Positions 33,841-41,850 of a DNA stretch of 64,000 nt are shown piece by piece. Source of the stretch: CAWDVH01 sp963805705 (GTDB lineage Bacteria; Actinomycetota; Actinomycetes; Streptosporangiales; Streptosporangiaceae). The stretch covers positions 1,178,001 to 1,242,000 of the forward strand of contig CAWDVH010000004.1 of the NCBI GenBank assembly GCA_963805705.1, in the 5' to 3' direction. Made by a program: the position numbers and the translations under genes. The notes below the pieces were generated by a model. That model saw only the letters and a list, made by a program, of their open reading frames with translations. It did no database searches and was not told the DNA's origin. How positions within the stretch are numbered: position 1 is the first letter of the stretch; every line of letters starts with the position of its first letter.

Positions 33841-34325
33841 GCGCTGACGCGGACTTCCTCGATCCCGACACGTGGTTCGCGCAGCTGCCGGGTGTCGTGG
33901 TCTCCGCCGGGGCGCTGATCACCGACCCGGCCGGGCGGGTCCTGCTGGTCAAGCCGAATTACCGTGACCACTGGACGCTGCCCGGCGGGATCTGCGAGCA
34001 CGGCGAGCCGCCGCACGCCGGCTGTGCCAGGGAAGTCGCCGAGGAGATCGGGCTGTCACGGCCGGCCGGCCCCCTGCTGGCCATCGACTGGTCGCAGCCT
34101 TACGGCCAGCAGGCGCGGCCGATCATGCACTTCGTCTTCGACGGCGGGACGCTCGAGGACGGCAGTCAGATCGTGCTGCAGCGCGAGGAACTCGACCATT
34201 TCCGGTTCACCGAGCAGGCCGAGCTGGCCAGCTATCTCGCGCCCTACGGCATCCGCCGGGTCAGCGCCGCGCTGGCCGGCCGCTCCTGCGGTGCGGCGCT
34301 CTACCAGCCGACGCTTGTCAGCTAG
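33837..34325 (+). CDS. Nudix hydrolase
   Basis: A 162-residue protein with a perfect Nudix box (GX5EX7REUXEEXGU) spanning GGICEHGEPPHAGCAREVAE and EIGL, about residues 46-69. It hydrolyses a nucleoside diphosphate linked to another group, using Mg. The flanks (VVVSAGALITDPAGRVLLVK and the FVFDGG strand) fit the ADP-ribose/NADH-pyrophosphatase type only loosely, so the substrate is open. It is coupled to hisS by an ATGA overlap. Its TAG stop overlaps the stop of a hydrolase remnant on the other strand. Confidence 0.9.
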   Translation: MSADADFLDPDTWFAQLPGVVVSAGALITDPAGRVLLVKPNYRDHWTLPGGICEHGEPPHAGCAREVAEEIGLSRPAGPLLAIDWSQPYGQQARPIMHFVFDGGTLEDGSQIVLQREELDHFRFTEQAELASYLAPYGIRRVSAALAGRSCGAALYQPTLVS

Positions 34326-34438
34326 CTGCGCAGGACGGCCAGCAGGTCGGCGTTGAACGGGTCGGCGTGGGTGTCGGTGAGGCCGGGCCGTCGAACACCT
34401 CGATCGGCAGGCCCTCGGGGTTGGCCGCGGATTTCAGC
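34322..34438 (-). pseudogene. Remnant of an alpha/beta-hydrolase (chloroperoxidase-like) gene
   Basis: Two fragments in two frames are recognisable on the minus strand. The first reads LKSAANPEGLPIEVFDGPA, a mid-protein segment of non-heme chloroperoxidase-like hydrolases. One frame over it continues GLTDTHADPFNADLLAVLRS and stops, which is the C-terminal end of the same family. The sequence between and everything before are lost. The surviving gene at 34807-35646 is a related hydrolase, so this may be a decayed paralogue. It overlaps the end of the cupin gene by 5 bases. Confidence 0.7.
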
Positions 34439-34799
34439 CTGGGCCGTCAACGAACGTTGCCAGCGGCTGCCCTGGCTCGACGATGTAGGTGGAGAGCATC
34501 ATGCCCGTCCCCGGGCCGACGTCCAGCGCGTTGTGCGGCGTACGGGGTGGCATGAGGAAGGGGTCGCCGGCGTGCAGGGTGAGAGTGGGCTGCCCTGCGA
34601 TCATCATCTCCACCGTCCCGGCCAGGATGTAGCCGACCTCTTCGCCCGGATGTATGTGCCAGCCCGACTCGACGCCGCAGGGGATCTCGGTGAGCACCTG
34701 CACGATCTCCCGTCCGGGAATCGAGGATGGGCTGTGCTGGAGTTCGGTGCGCTTGAGCTTCGCCGCGAGCGCGTCGGCTGGCTGCTGCTGATTCGTCAT
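34434..34799 (-). CDS. Cupin-domain protein
   Basis: A 121-residue classical small cupin. Motif 1 is GWHIHPGEEVGYILAGTVEM with both His and the Glu, motif 2 is GDPFLMPPRTPHNALD. It should bind one metal ion. It begins with a Gln-rich MTNQQQP and ends STYIVEPGQPLATFV as in relatives. It lies 7 bases after the alpha/beta-hydrolase gene on the same strand and so probably shares its transcript. Substrate unknown. Confidence 0.85.
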   Translation of the reverse strand: MTNQQQPADALAAKLKRTELQHSPSSIPGREIVQVLTEIPCGVESGWHIHPGEEVGYILAGTVEMMIAGQPTLTLHAGDPFLMPPRTPHNALDVGPGTGMMLSTYIVEPGQPLATFVDGPG

Positions 34800-34806
34800 G
34801 GTGTGC

Positions 34807-35646
34807 TCAGCCTTGGCTGCTCAGGAAGGCCAGCAGCTCTCGGTTGACCTCCTGGGCGTGGGTGACGCACATGACGTGGGGGCCTCCCTCGATCTCGACG
34901 TAACGCGCCGCCGGCAGGGCCGCGTGCATCCGGCGGCCCTGGCCCTCAACGGACAGGATCCGGTCGGCGGTGCCATGCAGGATCAGCGTCGGGACGTCGA
35001 TCCGCTTGATGTCCTCCTGGAAGTCATCAAGCCAGGTGAGCACGCACGCCCAGGTCGCCCACGGTGATGCCCCGGCCCCGGCGTTCCACGCATTGCGCAC
35101 GGTTTCCTCGCTGACCCGCTGGCCGAGATAATCATCCAGGTTGAGAAAGTCCCCCAGCAGCCCGGTCAGCCACGCCGGCCGGTCATCGAGGATCGCCTGC
35201 CGGACCGTGTCGATCGTCGCCTGGTCGACCCCCTTCGGGTTCTCGTCCGACTTGACGAACGACGGCGCGAGGCTCTCGATGAAAACGCAGCCCGCCAGCC
35301 GGCCGGTCCCGTAGGTGCCGATATAGCGTGCCACCTCACCAGTGCCGAGCGAGAACCCGATCAGGGTGGCCTCCCGCAGATCGATCTCGGTCAGCAGCTT
35401 GTCCAGATCGGCGGCCAGCGTGTCAAAGTCATAGCCCTCGGCCGGCCGGCTGGACTGCCCGAACCCGCGGCGGTCGTAGACGATCACGCGATAGCCGGCC
35501 TCCAGCAGCGCGTGCACCTGGGGCTCCCAGGAACGGCTGTCCAGCGGCCAGCCGCTCAGCAGCACGACCGCCGGGCCGCTCCCGTGGTCCTCGTAGTAGA
35601 GGCTGATGTCAGTGGTGTTCTCCTGGCCGACGGTGACGAACGCCAT
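34807..35646 (-). CDS. Alpha/beta hydrolase, non-heme chloroperoxidase-like
   Basis: A 279-residue alpha/beta-fold hydrolase. The nucleophile elbow is GFSLGTGE (Ser about 100), the acid is Asp in LHGTADRILS, and the base is His in GGPHVMCVTHAQEV. The oxyanion region is LLSGWPLDSRSW. Length and motifs are those of cofactor-free haloperoxidases/esterases. AAGGA lies before the ATG. Downstream come the cupin and a remnant of a second such gene. Confidence 0.88.
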   Translation of the reverse strand: MAFVTVGQENTTDISLYYEDHGSGPAVVLLSGWPLDSRSWEPQVHALLEAGYRVIVYDRRGFGQSSRPAEGYDFDTLAADLDKLLTEIDLREATLIGFSLGTGEVARYIGTYGTGRLAGCVFIESLAPSFVKSDENPKGVDQATIDTVRQAILDDRPAWLTGLLGDFLNLDDYLGQRVSEETVRNAWNAGAGASPWATWACVLTWLDDFQEDIKRIDVPTLILHGTADRILSVEGQGRRMHAALPAARYVEIEGGPHVMCVTHAQEVNRELLAFLSSQG

Positions 35647-35716
35647 GACGGTGTCCTTTCTGGGTGCGGAGACGGGCGCAGAGGCAACAAGGTCGCACTG
35701 GGGTCGGCAGGCACCG

Positions 35717-36418
35717 TTATGCGGCGTCGGCCAGCTCCTGCGTTCCCTCGATGCTCCGCCACTGGCGGGCGTTCAGCACGGCCGCGAGCTCATGTTCCAC
35801 GACATCCAGGGCCATCGCGACGGTGACCGGCCTGCCGGTCTCGGCGGTCAGGGACGTGACTGTCGCATCCCGGATGCCGCACGGCACGATGCGATCGAAC
35901 CAGGACAGGTCGCAGTCGCAGTTCAGCGCGAATCCGTGCATGGTCACGCCACGAGAGACCCTGATGCCCAGGGCCCCGACTTTCCGGTCGGGAGCGCCGC
36001 CGGCCTCGCCGCGTACCCATACGCCGCTGCGCCCCTCCACCCTGGTCGTCGTCAGGCCGAGCTCTGCGCACGAGCGGATCAGGGCTTCCTCGATGGCCCG
36101 CACGTAGGCGATGACGTCGATGGGCTCGGCGAGCGCCACGATCGGGTAGCCGACCAGCTGACCCGGACCATGCCAGGTGATCTTGCCGCCCCGGTCCACG
36201 TCGATCACCGGTGCGCCGGGATCGCCCACAGGCCGGTCCAGCGGGCTGGTCCGCTTGCCTGCGGTATAGACGGGCTGATGCTCCAGCAGGAGGCAGCTGT
36301 CGGGGATCTCGCCGCGGACCCGGCGGTCGTGCAGCCGCCGCTGCAGCTCCCAGCCGCGCGGGTAGGGAATCGCCTCCGCGCCGAACCCGGCGCGGGCAAA
36401 TATCAGCTCGCTGTCCAC
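35717..36418 (-). CDS. lipB: Lipoyl(octanoyl) transferase
   Basis: A 233-residue enzyme that moves octanoyl groups from acyl carrier protein to lipoyl domains. Active-site parts are RGGKITWHGPGQLVGYP (about 76-92), the Lys in DRKVGALGIRVSRGVTMHGF and the thioester-forming Cys in RIVPCGIRD. It is complete. TAAGCT (36431-36426 on the minus strand) lies 7 bases before the GTG, fitting a leaderless transcript. It supplies substrate for LipA. Confidence 0.95.
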   Translation of the reverse strand: MDSELIFARAGFGAEAIPYPRGWELQRRLHDRRVRGEIPDSCLLLEHQPVYTAGKRTSPLDRPVGDPGAPVIDVDRGGKITWHGPGQLVGYPIVALAEPIDVIAYVRAIEEALIRSCAELGLTTTRVEGRSGVWVRGEAGGAPDRKVGALGIRVSRGVTMHGFALNCDCDLSWFDRIVPCGIRDATVTSLTAETGRPVTVAMALDVVEHELAAVLNARQWRSIEGTQELADAA

Positions 36419-36589
36419 AGGTCTCAGCTTATTGCGGCCCGAGTGTTATTGCGGCTCGAGTGCCTCTGGTCGATACCGTGCGTAGCGCGGGTCGCACAAG
36501 TCTCGGCGGGCGGCGTCGCTCTAGCCTGGCGCCGACACGGGGAATTCGGCCCAATCGGGGAAGGCTATGGGTGGCTAGGGAGGTGGGGA

Positions 36590-37384
36590 GTGCTCGACGA
36601 CGAGGAACTGCGGGGCATGTCGCCACAGGAGCGGCACACGTTGCTGCGCGCTCTCACTGCGCTGGAAGACCGGGCGCCAGACGGCGGCACGCCCCCCGAC
36701 GGCAACCCGCTTCCGGACTCCGGCCCGCTTCCGGACTCCGGCCCGCTTCCGGACTCCGGCCCGCTTCCGGACTCCGGCCCGCTTCCGGACTCCGGCCCGC
36801 TTCCGGACTCCGGCCCGCTTCCGGACTCCCGCCCGCCCTATATCGGCGGCCCGGGCAGCGAGCGCCGCCGGGCCATCGCCCTGGCGGTCATCATCGGGTG
36901 CTGCGTCGTGCTGGCCGTCTGGACGGCGGTCCTGGCGCTGACGCTGCCCCGCTATTACCGGGCTGGCGGCTGGCGGGGCGCATGGGTCGGCTTCGACTTC
37001 GCGCTGCTGGTGGCCTTCGCGGTGACCGGCTGGGCCGCCTGGCGGCGCCGGCAGGTACTGATTGTCTGCCTGATCGTGCTGGCCACGCTGCTATGCTGCG
37101 ATGCCTGGTTCGACGTCGTGCTGGACGCGCACACCAGGGGCTTCGAGCTCAGCCTGCTGTCGGCCGTGCTGATCGAACTGCCACTGGCGGCATTCGCGAT
37201 CCTGACCGCCCGGCGGTTGCTGCGGATGACCATGGGGATGATCGGCGCGCCAGGGACCCCCGCCGGGCACCTGCCGCGGCTGCGCCAGGTACCGCTGCTC
37301 GGCCTGGGGCCGGCCGATCGCCTGCGCGACCTCCTGCCCGAATCCGCCGACGGCCGCGCCGCCCGGAACCCTTCGGCCGACTGA
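36590..37384 (+). CDS. Four-helix membrane protein with PLPDSG repeats
   Basis: A 264-residue protein of unknown family role. An acidic N-terminus (LDDEELRGMSPQERHTLLRAL) is followed by seven hexapeptides PLPDSG at residues 40-81, then four membrane helices (about 94-117, 126-145, 150-170, 182-203) with the pattern AWRRRQVLIVCLIVLATLLC between helices 2 and 3. The Asp/Pro repeats probably form a flexible cytoplasmic arm. The GTG at 36590 has GGGAGG 6 bases upstream. It is divergent from lipB and followed by a strong hairpin. Confidence 0.7.
   Translation: MLDDEELRGMSPQERHTLLRALTALEDRAPDGGTPPDGNPLPDSGPLPDSGPLPDSGPLPDSGPLPDSGPLPDSGPLPDSRPPYIGGPGSERRRAIALAVIIGCCVVLAVWTAVLALTLPRYYRAGGWRGAWVGFDFALLVAFAVTGWAAWRRRQVLIVCLIVLATLLCCDAWFDVVLDAHTRGFELSLLSAVLIELPLAAFAILTARRLLRMTMGMIGAPGTPAGHLPRLRQVPLLGLGPADRLRDLLPESADGRAARNPSAD
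36707..36832 (+). repeat. Seven 18-bp tandem repeats (PLPDSG)
   Basis: Seven copies of an 18-base unit encode PLPDSG six times and PLPDSR once. Copies are identical at the DNA level except for the last codon, so expansion is recent and copy number probably varies between strains. Confidence 0.93.
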
Positions 37385-37423
37385 GCTGGCTGGTCGGTAC
37401 GCTGCCCCAGCGCTCGAACCCAG

Positions 37424-37469
37424 TGGATGTGAGTTTCAACGCGTTGCGTGCCGTTGGAACTCACATCCA
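37424..37469. terminator. Strong hairpin between convergent genes
   Basis: An 18-base stem (37424-37441 with 37452-37469) contains one G.T/U mismatch and a 10-base loop. The arms, TGGATGTGAGTT and AACTCACATCCA at their outer ends, are less GC-rich than the surroundings. It lies 40 bases after a stop between two convergent genes, as expected for a bidirectional terminator, although no U-tract follows. Confidence 0.6.
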
Positions 37470-37519
37470 TCGGGTTAATTGGGCCTGCGTTGGCCAGGAT
37501 CGCCCTGGCCGCAGGCGAC

Positions 37520-37590
37520 GGCTCACGTCAGGCGGGACGGCTCAGGCTCACGTCAGGCGGGACGGCTCAGGCTTACATCAGGCACGAGAC
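37520..37590. repeat. 25-bp direct repeats near the end of the TIGR01777 gene
   Basis: Two perfect 25-base copies (37520-37544, 37545-37569) start with GGCTCACGTCAGGCGGGAC; a third, degenerate partial copy runs to about 37590 and covers the last codons of the neighbouring gene. The array may have arisen by slippage. Confidence 0.75.
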
Positions 37591-38492
37591 CGGGGCGGCT
37601 TCAGCTCGGCGGCCAGCGCGAAGTCGATATCGACGTGACGGAACCTGAAGCCGGCCTCCTGCAGCTTGCGCGGAACGACCCGCGCTCCCGCCAGCAGCTC
37701 ACTGGAAAGCTCGCCCAGCGCGGCGCGCAGGACAGGCGCAGGGAGCCGCAGGAACGCCGGCCGGCCGAGCGTCCTGGCCAGCGCAGCGGTGAATTCGGCA
37801 TTGGTGACCGGGGCCGGGCCCGTCAGGTTGACCGGGCCCTGGAGTTCCGCGTGATCCAGCAGGAAGCGGATCGCGCGGACCTCGTCGGCCAGCGTTATCC
37901 AGCTGATGTACTGGTCGCCCTGGCCGATGCGCGCCCCCAGCCCGAGCCGGAACGCCGGCGCCAGCTTGGCCAGCATCCCGCCCTGACGCGAGAGCACGAT
38001 GCCGCTGCGCAGGCTCGCCACCCGGATGCCGGCCGGCCCGGCGGACTGGGCGGCCGTCTCCCAGTCCCGCACCAGGTCCACGAGGAAACCCGACCCGGCA
38101 GGAGCGGTCTCGTCGACCATGCGCGACCCGGTATCGCCGTACCAGCCGACCGCAGAACCGCACAGCAAAACGGCCGGCGGCACGGCGGCTGCCGTCATCG
38201 CCCTGATGAGCGCCGTCGTGCTCTGAATCCGGCTGAAGCGCAGCTCGGCCTTGCGAGCGGTCGTCCACCGGCCGCCGGCGATCGGCGCGCCAGCCAGATG
38301 GATCACGGCATCGGTGCCGCTGAGCGCCGCCGGGTCGAGCCCGCCCTCCGCCGCATGCGGATCCCAGCGCACCTCACCGGGTCCGGCCGGCGCGCGACGG
38401 ACCAGGCGGACGACCTCGTGCCCATCCCCGGCCAGGTCAGCGATCAGCGCGGTGCCGATCAGCCCGGTGGAACCGCTGACGGCGACCCGCAC
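37578..38492 (-). CDS. TIGR01777 family NAD(P)-dependent epimerase-like protein
   Basis: A 304-residue extended SDR-fold protein (YfcH/SulA-like). The nucleotide-binding motif is VSGSTGLIGTAL; VIHLAGAPIAGGRW, GSAVGWYGDTG and SGIVLSRQGGMLAKL are family landmarks, followed by the DUF1731 C-terminus. The reaction is unknown. Its location between sucB and lipB is conserved in Mycobacterium (Rv2216) and Streptomyces, which hints at a link with 2-oxoacid dehydrogenase or lipoate metabolism. It starts 6 bases after the sucB stop. Confidence 0.9.
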   Translation of the reverse strand: MRVAVSGSTGLIGTALIADLAGDGHEVVRLVRRAPAGPGEVRWDPHAAEGGLDPAALSGTDAVIHLAGAPIAGGRWTTARKAELRFSRIQSTTALIRAMTAAAVPPAVLLCGSAVGWYGDTGSRMVDETAPAGSGFLVDLVRDWETAAQSAGPAGIRVASLRSGIVLSRQGGMLAKLAPAFRLGLGARIGQGDQYISWITLADEVRAIRFLLDHAELQGPVNLTGPAPVTNAEFTAALARTLGRPAFLRLPAPVLRAALGELSSELLAGARVVPRKLQEAGFRFRHVDIDFALAAELKPPRSRA

Positions 38493-38498
38493 AGCGTC

Positions 38499-40254
38499 CT
38501 ACAGGCCCAGCTCGGTCTCGAAGGCGCCCTCTTCCAGCCGCGCCTTCATCGTGACCAGGAACCGCGCGGCGTCCGCGCCGTCGACCAGCCGGTGGTCGTA
38601 GGTGAGGGCCAGGTAGACCATGGACCGCACCGTGATCACCTCGCCGAGCGCGGGATCATCCACCACGACGGCCCGCTTGACGACCGTGCCGGTGCCGAGG
38701 ATCCCGACCTGCGGCTGGTTGATGATCGGCGTGTCGAAGAGCGCGCCGCGGCTGCCGGTATTGGTCAGCGTGAATGTCCCGCCGGACAGGTCGTCCGGGC
38801 TGAGGTGCCCGGCACGGGTCCGCTCGGCGAGGTCGGCGATCTTGCGGGCCAGGCCGGCGATGTTCAGGTCACCCGCCCCGCGGATGACCGGCACCATCAG
38901 CCCGCGATCGGTGTCGACCGCGATCCCCAGGTGCTCGGCATCGTGATAGGTCACCTGGGCATTGGCCGTGTCGATGACGGCGTTCAGGCGCGGATGGACC
39001 TTAAGTGCCTCGACGACAGCCAGCGCGAAGAACGGCAGGAAGGACAGCTTGACGCCCTCCCTGGCCTCGAACGCGACCTTGGCCCGGTCCCTCAGCCGGG
39101 CGATGGCGGTGACATCGGCCTCGACCACGGTGGTGAGCTGGGCCGAGGTCTGCAGCGACTCGACCATGCGCCGTGCTATGACCTGGCGCGCCCGCGACAT
39201 GCGCTCTGTGGTCCCGCGCAGGCTGGAGGGCACGATGGCCGGCGCTTGATGCCTGCTCGGGCTCCGCGGGCCCGTCCGCGACCGGCCCGGCGACGGGCGC
39301 CTGCGCGGGCGCGGCCTGCTGGGGCGCGGGCTGGGCCTGCGCGGGTGACGCCTGGGCCGGCGCTGGCTGCTGGTACTGCTGGGTGCCGGAACCGCGGGTG
39401 ACACGGGCGGCGTCCAGCACGTCCTGCTTGCGGATCCGGCCGCCGACTCCGGTGCCGGCCACCGTCTCCAGGTCGACTCCGTGCTCAAGGGCGAGCTTGC
39501 GCACCAGGGGAGTCACGTACGGGCTGTCCGCGCCCTCCGGTGGCGGCTGCTCGGAACCGGGGTGGGCCGGCCGAGGCTCGGGCGGCTGGTAGGCGGGCGG
39601 CGGCTGGTAAGCGGCGGGCGCCTGGTAGCCCGGCTGCGGGCCGGGCTGACCGCCCGGCTGCTGATAGCCGCCTGGCTGATACGTCGGCTGCTGCTGGGGC
39701 TGGGCGCCCGGCTGCTGGTCGCCGGCCTGCTGGTAGCCCTGCTGCTGGGCGGGAGGCGGCTCGAACGCGGCGGGCTCATACGGCGCCTGGTAGGGGGAAC
39801 CAGGCTGGTAGTCCGGCTGCTGGCCACCGGTGTCCTGGTCACCCGGCCCGGCGGGGGCGGGCGAGGCAGCGGCCTGGCCGTCGCTCCCGGCGGCGGGCGC
39901 TGTGCTGTCGGCGGGCGCGGCACCGTCGGCGGGCGCACTGCTGTCGGACGGCGCACTGCTGTCGGCGGGCGCCGCGGCCGCGCCGGCCGGGGGGGCCGCA
40001 GCGCTGTCGGCGGAGCCCTCCTCGTCGATCACGGCGAGCTCGGCACCGACCTCGACCGTCTCGTCCTCGGCGACGGTGATGCCGCGCAGGATGCCCGACA
40101 CCGGAGACGGGATCTCGGTGTCCACCTTGTCCGTGGAGATCTCGAGGAGCGGCTCGTCCGCCTGGACGTGCTCTCCCTCCCGCTTCAGCCAGCGCGTGAC
40201 AGTTCCCTCGGTGACGCTCTCGCCGAGCTGTGGCATGGATACGGAGACCGACAT
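38499..40254 (-). CDS. sucB: Dihydrolipoamide acyltransferase (E2) of a 2-oxoacid dehydrogenase; reading frame broken
   Basis: From the ATG at 40254 one frame gives a single lipoyl domain (lipoyl Lys in EISTDKVDTEIPSP), a very long Pro/Gln/Tyr/Ala linker and the E1/E3-binding domain (TPLVRKLALEHGVDLETVAG). That frame then reads nonsense to 39001. The catalytic domain, from APAIVPSSLRGTTERMSRAR to the stop at 38499 with TYDHRLVDGADAARFL, is in the next frame; joining needs skipping one base near 39250-39300. Neither part alone is an active E2. AAGGAG precedes the start. Lpd lies just upstream. Either assembly error, a real mutation or frameshifting explains it. In Mycobacterium the gene here (dlaT) serves pyruvate dehydrogenase, so the substrate is uncertain. 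Confidence 0.82.
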
Positions 40255-40340
40255 GGCTTCCGAGCTCCTTCGTTAAGTCGACAGTGACTGTTGCGCGCGG
40301 CCGGAGTGCCGCACCGGCAGGTGGCCGGCCCGTGTCCCGG

Positions 40341-41720
40341 TCATGAATGGAAGTGCAATGGCTTGCCCGCGAGGGCAAGATGCGCCTCGCCGATCATCTC
40401 GGACTGGGTCGGATGCGGATGGATGAGCTGCGCGACCTCGGCTGGCAGCGCCTCCCAGTTGTAGATCAGCTGGCCTTCGGCAATCAGCTCGCCGACCCGC
40501 GCGCCCACCAGGTGGATGCCGAGCACCGGGCCGCCGCCCGCGGTGGCGATGACCTTCGCCGCACCCTGGGTCTGCAGGATGACGCTCTTGCCGTTGCCGC
40601 CCAGCGGGTAGGTGATATCCGTGGTCTCGATGCCGCGCTCGGCCGCGATCGCCGAGGTAATGCCGACTGAGGCGACCTCCGGGTCGCTGTAGGTCACCCT
40701 CGGGACGCCGTCGTAGTCGATCGGGGTGACCTTAAGGCCGCTCAGCCGCTCGGCGACCATGATGCCCTCGGCGAAGCCGACGTGCGCGAGCTGGAGGCCG
40801 GGAGTGAGGTCGCCGACCGCCGAGATCGTCGGGACGCTGGTCTGGCAGTACGGGTCGACCGTGACAAAGCCGCGCTCCATCGCCACCCCGGCCTCCTCGT
40901 AGCCGAGCCCGGCCGAGACCGGCCCCCGGCCGACGGCGACCAGCAGCAGCTCGGCGTCCAGGGTCTTGCCGCCCTCCAGCGTGACGGTCACCCCGCTGCC
41001 GGTGTCCTTGACGCTCTCGAACCTGGCTCCGAGCTCCTGCGCGATGCCGCGCCGCCGGAACGCCCGCTCGAGCAGCTTGGAACTCGACTCCTCCTCGGAG
41101 GGCACCAGGTGCGGCAGCATTTCCACGATGGTGACCTCGGCGCCGAATGACCGCCAGACGCTGGCGAATTCCACGCCGATCACGCCGCCGCCCAGGATGA
41201 CCACCGAGGCGGGCACCCGGTCCAGCGTGAGGGCCTGGTCGCTGGTGATCACCCGCGCCCCGTCGATCTGGAGGCCGGGCAGGCTGCGGGCCTCAGATCC
41301 CGTGGCCAGTACCACGTGCGCGCCCTCGTAGACCGTGTCGCCGACCTGAACCGCGGTCGGCGAGATCAGCCGGCCGTCGCCGTAGATGACCTCTACCTGG
41401 CGGGCGGACAGAGTTCCCTGCAGGCCTTTCCAGAGCCGATCGACGACCTTGTCCTTGTAGCCGTTGACCCCGTCCATGTCCACGCCGTCGAAGGTGGACC
41501 GGACGCCGACGGAGGCGCCGTCCTTGGCGTGGTCGGCAATCTCCGCCGCGTGCAGTAGCGCCTTGGTCGGGATGCATCCCCGGTGCAGGCAGGTCCCGCC
41601 GACTTTGTCCTTCTCGATGAGCGCGACCCGCTGGCCCAGCTCGGCCGCGCGCAGCGCGCAGGCATAGCCGCCGCTGCCGCCGCCGAGGATGACGAGGTCG
41701 TAGCCGCCGCTGTCCGTCAC
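40341..41720 (-). CDS. lpd: Dihydrolipoyl dehydrogenase (E3)
   Basis: A 459-residue flavoprotein that reoxidises dihydrolipoyl groups of E2. FAD-binding is LVILGGGSGGYACALRAAEL, the redox disulfide is in GGTCLHRGCIPTKALL, the NAD motif is VVILGGGVIGVEFASVW, and the C-terminal HPHPTQSEMIGEA holds the catalytic His-Glu pair. The GTG at 41720 has AAGGAG 7 bases upstream. It is followed by sucB after 86 bases, so both are likely cotranscribed. Confidence 0.96.
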   Translation of the reverse strand: MTDSGGYDLVILGGGSGGYACALRAAELGQRVALIEKDKVGGTCLHRGCIPTKALLHAAEIADHAKDGASVGVRSTFDGVDMDGVNGYKDKVVDRLWKGLQGTLSARQVEVIYGDGRLISPTAVQVGDTVYEGAHVVLATGSEARSLPGLQIDGARVITSDQALTLDRVPASVVILGGGVIGVEFASVWRSFGAEVTIVEMLPHLVPSEEESSSKLLERAFRRRGIAQELGARFESVKDTGSGVTVTLEGGKTLDAELLLVAVGRGPVSAGLGYEEAGVAMERGFVTVDPYCQTSVPTISAVGDLTPGLQLAHVGFAEGIMVAERLSGLKVTPIDYDGVPRVTYSDPEVASVGITSAIAAERGIETTDITYPLGGNGKSVILQTQGAAKVIATAGGGPVLGIHLVGARVGELIAEGQLIYNWEALPAEVAQLIHPHPTQSEMIGEAHLALAGKPLHFHS

Positions 41721-41850
41721 TGAGTGCTCCTTGTCCCGTCCGTCAGCCAGACCAGGGGAGATGCCGCCCGGCACCAGCCCCGCTGGCTGTCGCTCATACC
41801 AGCGTCAACAGCGCTTGTCGTCTGCAGCTTCCGCCTCCACTTCCGGCCCC

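Noticed and set aside
37448..37577. Short frames in the hairpin/repeat region
   Set aside because: Arg/Gly/Thr repeats arising from the 25-base repeats, no start signal, overlap with the end of the TIGR01777 gene.
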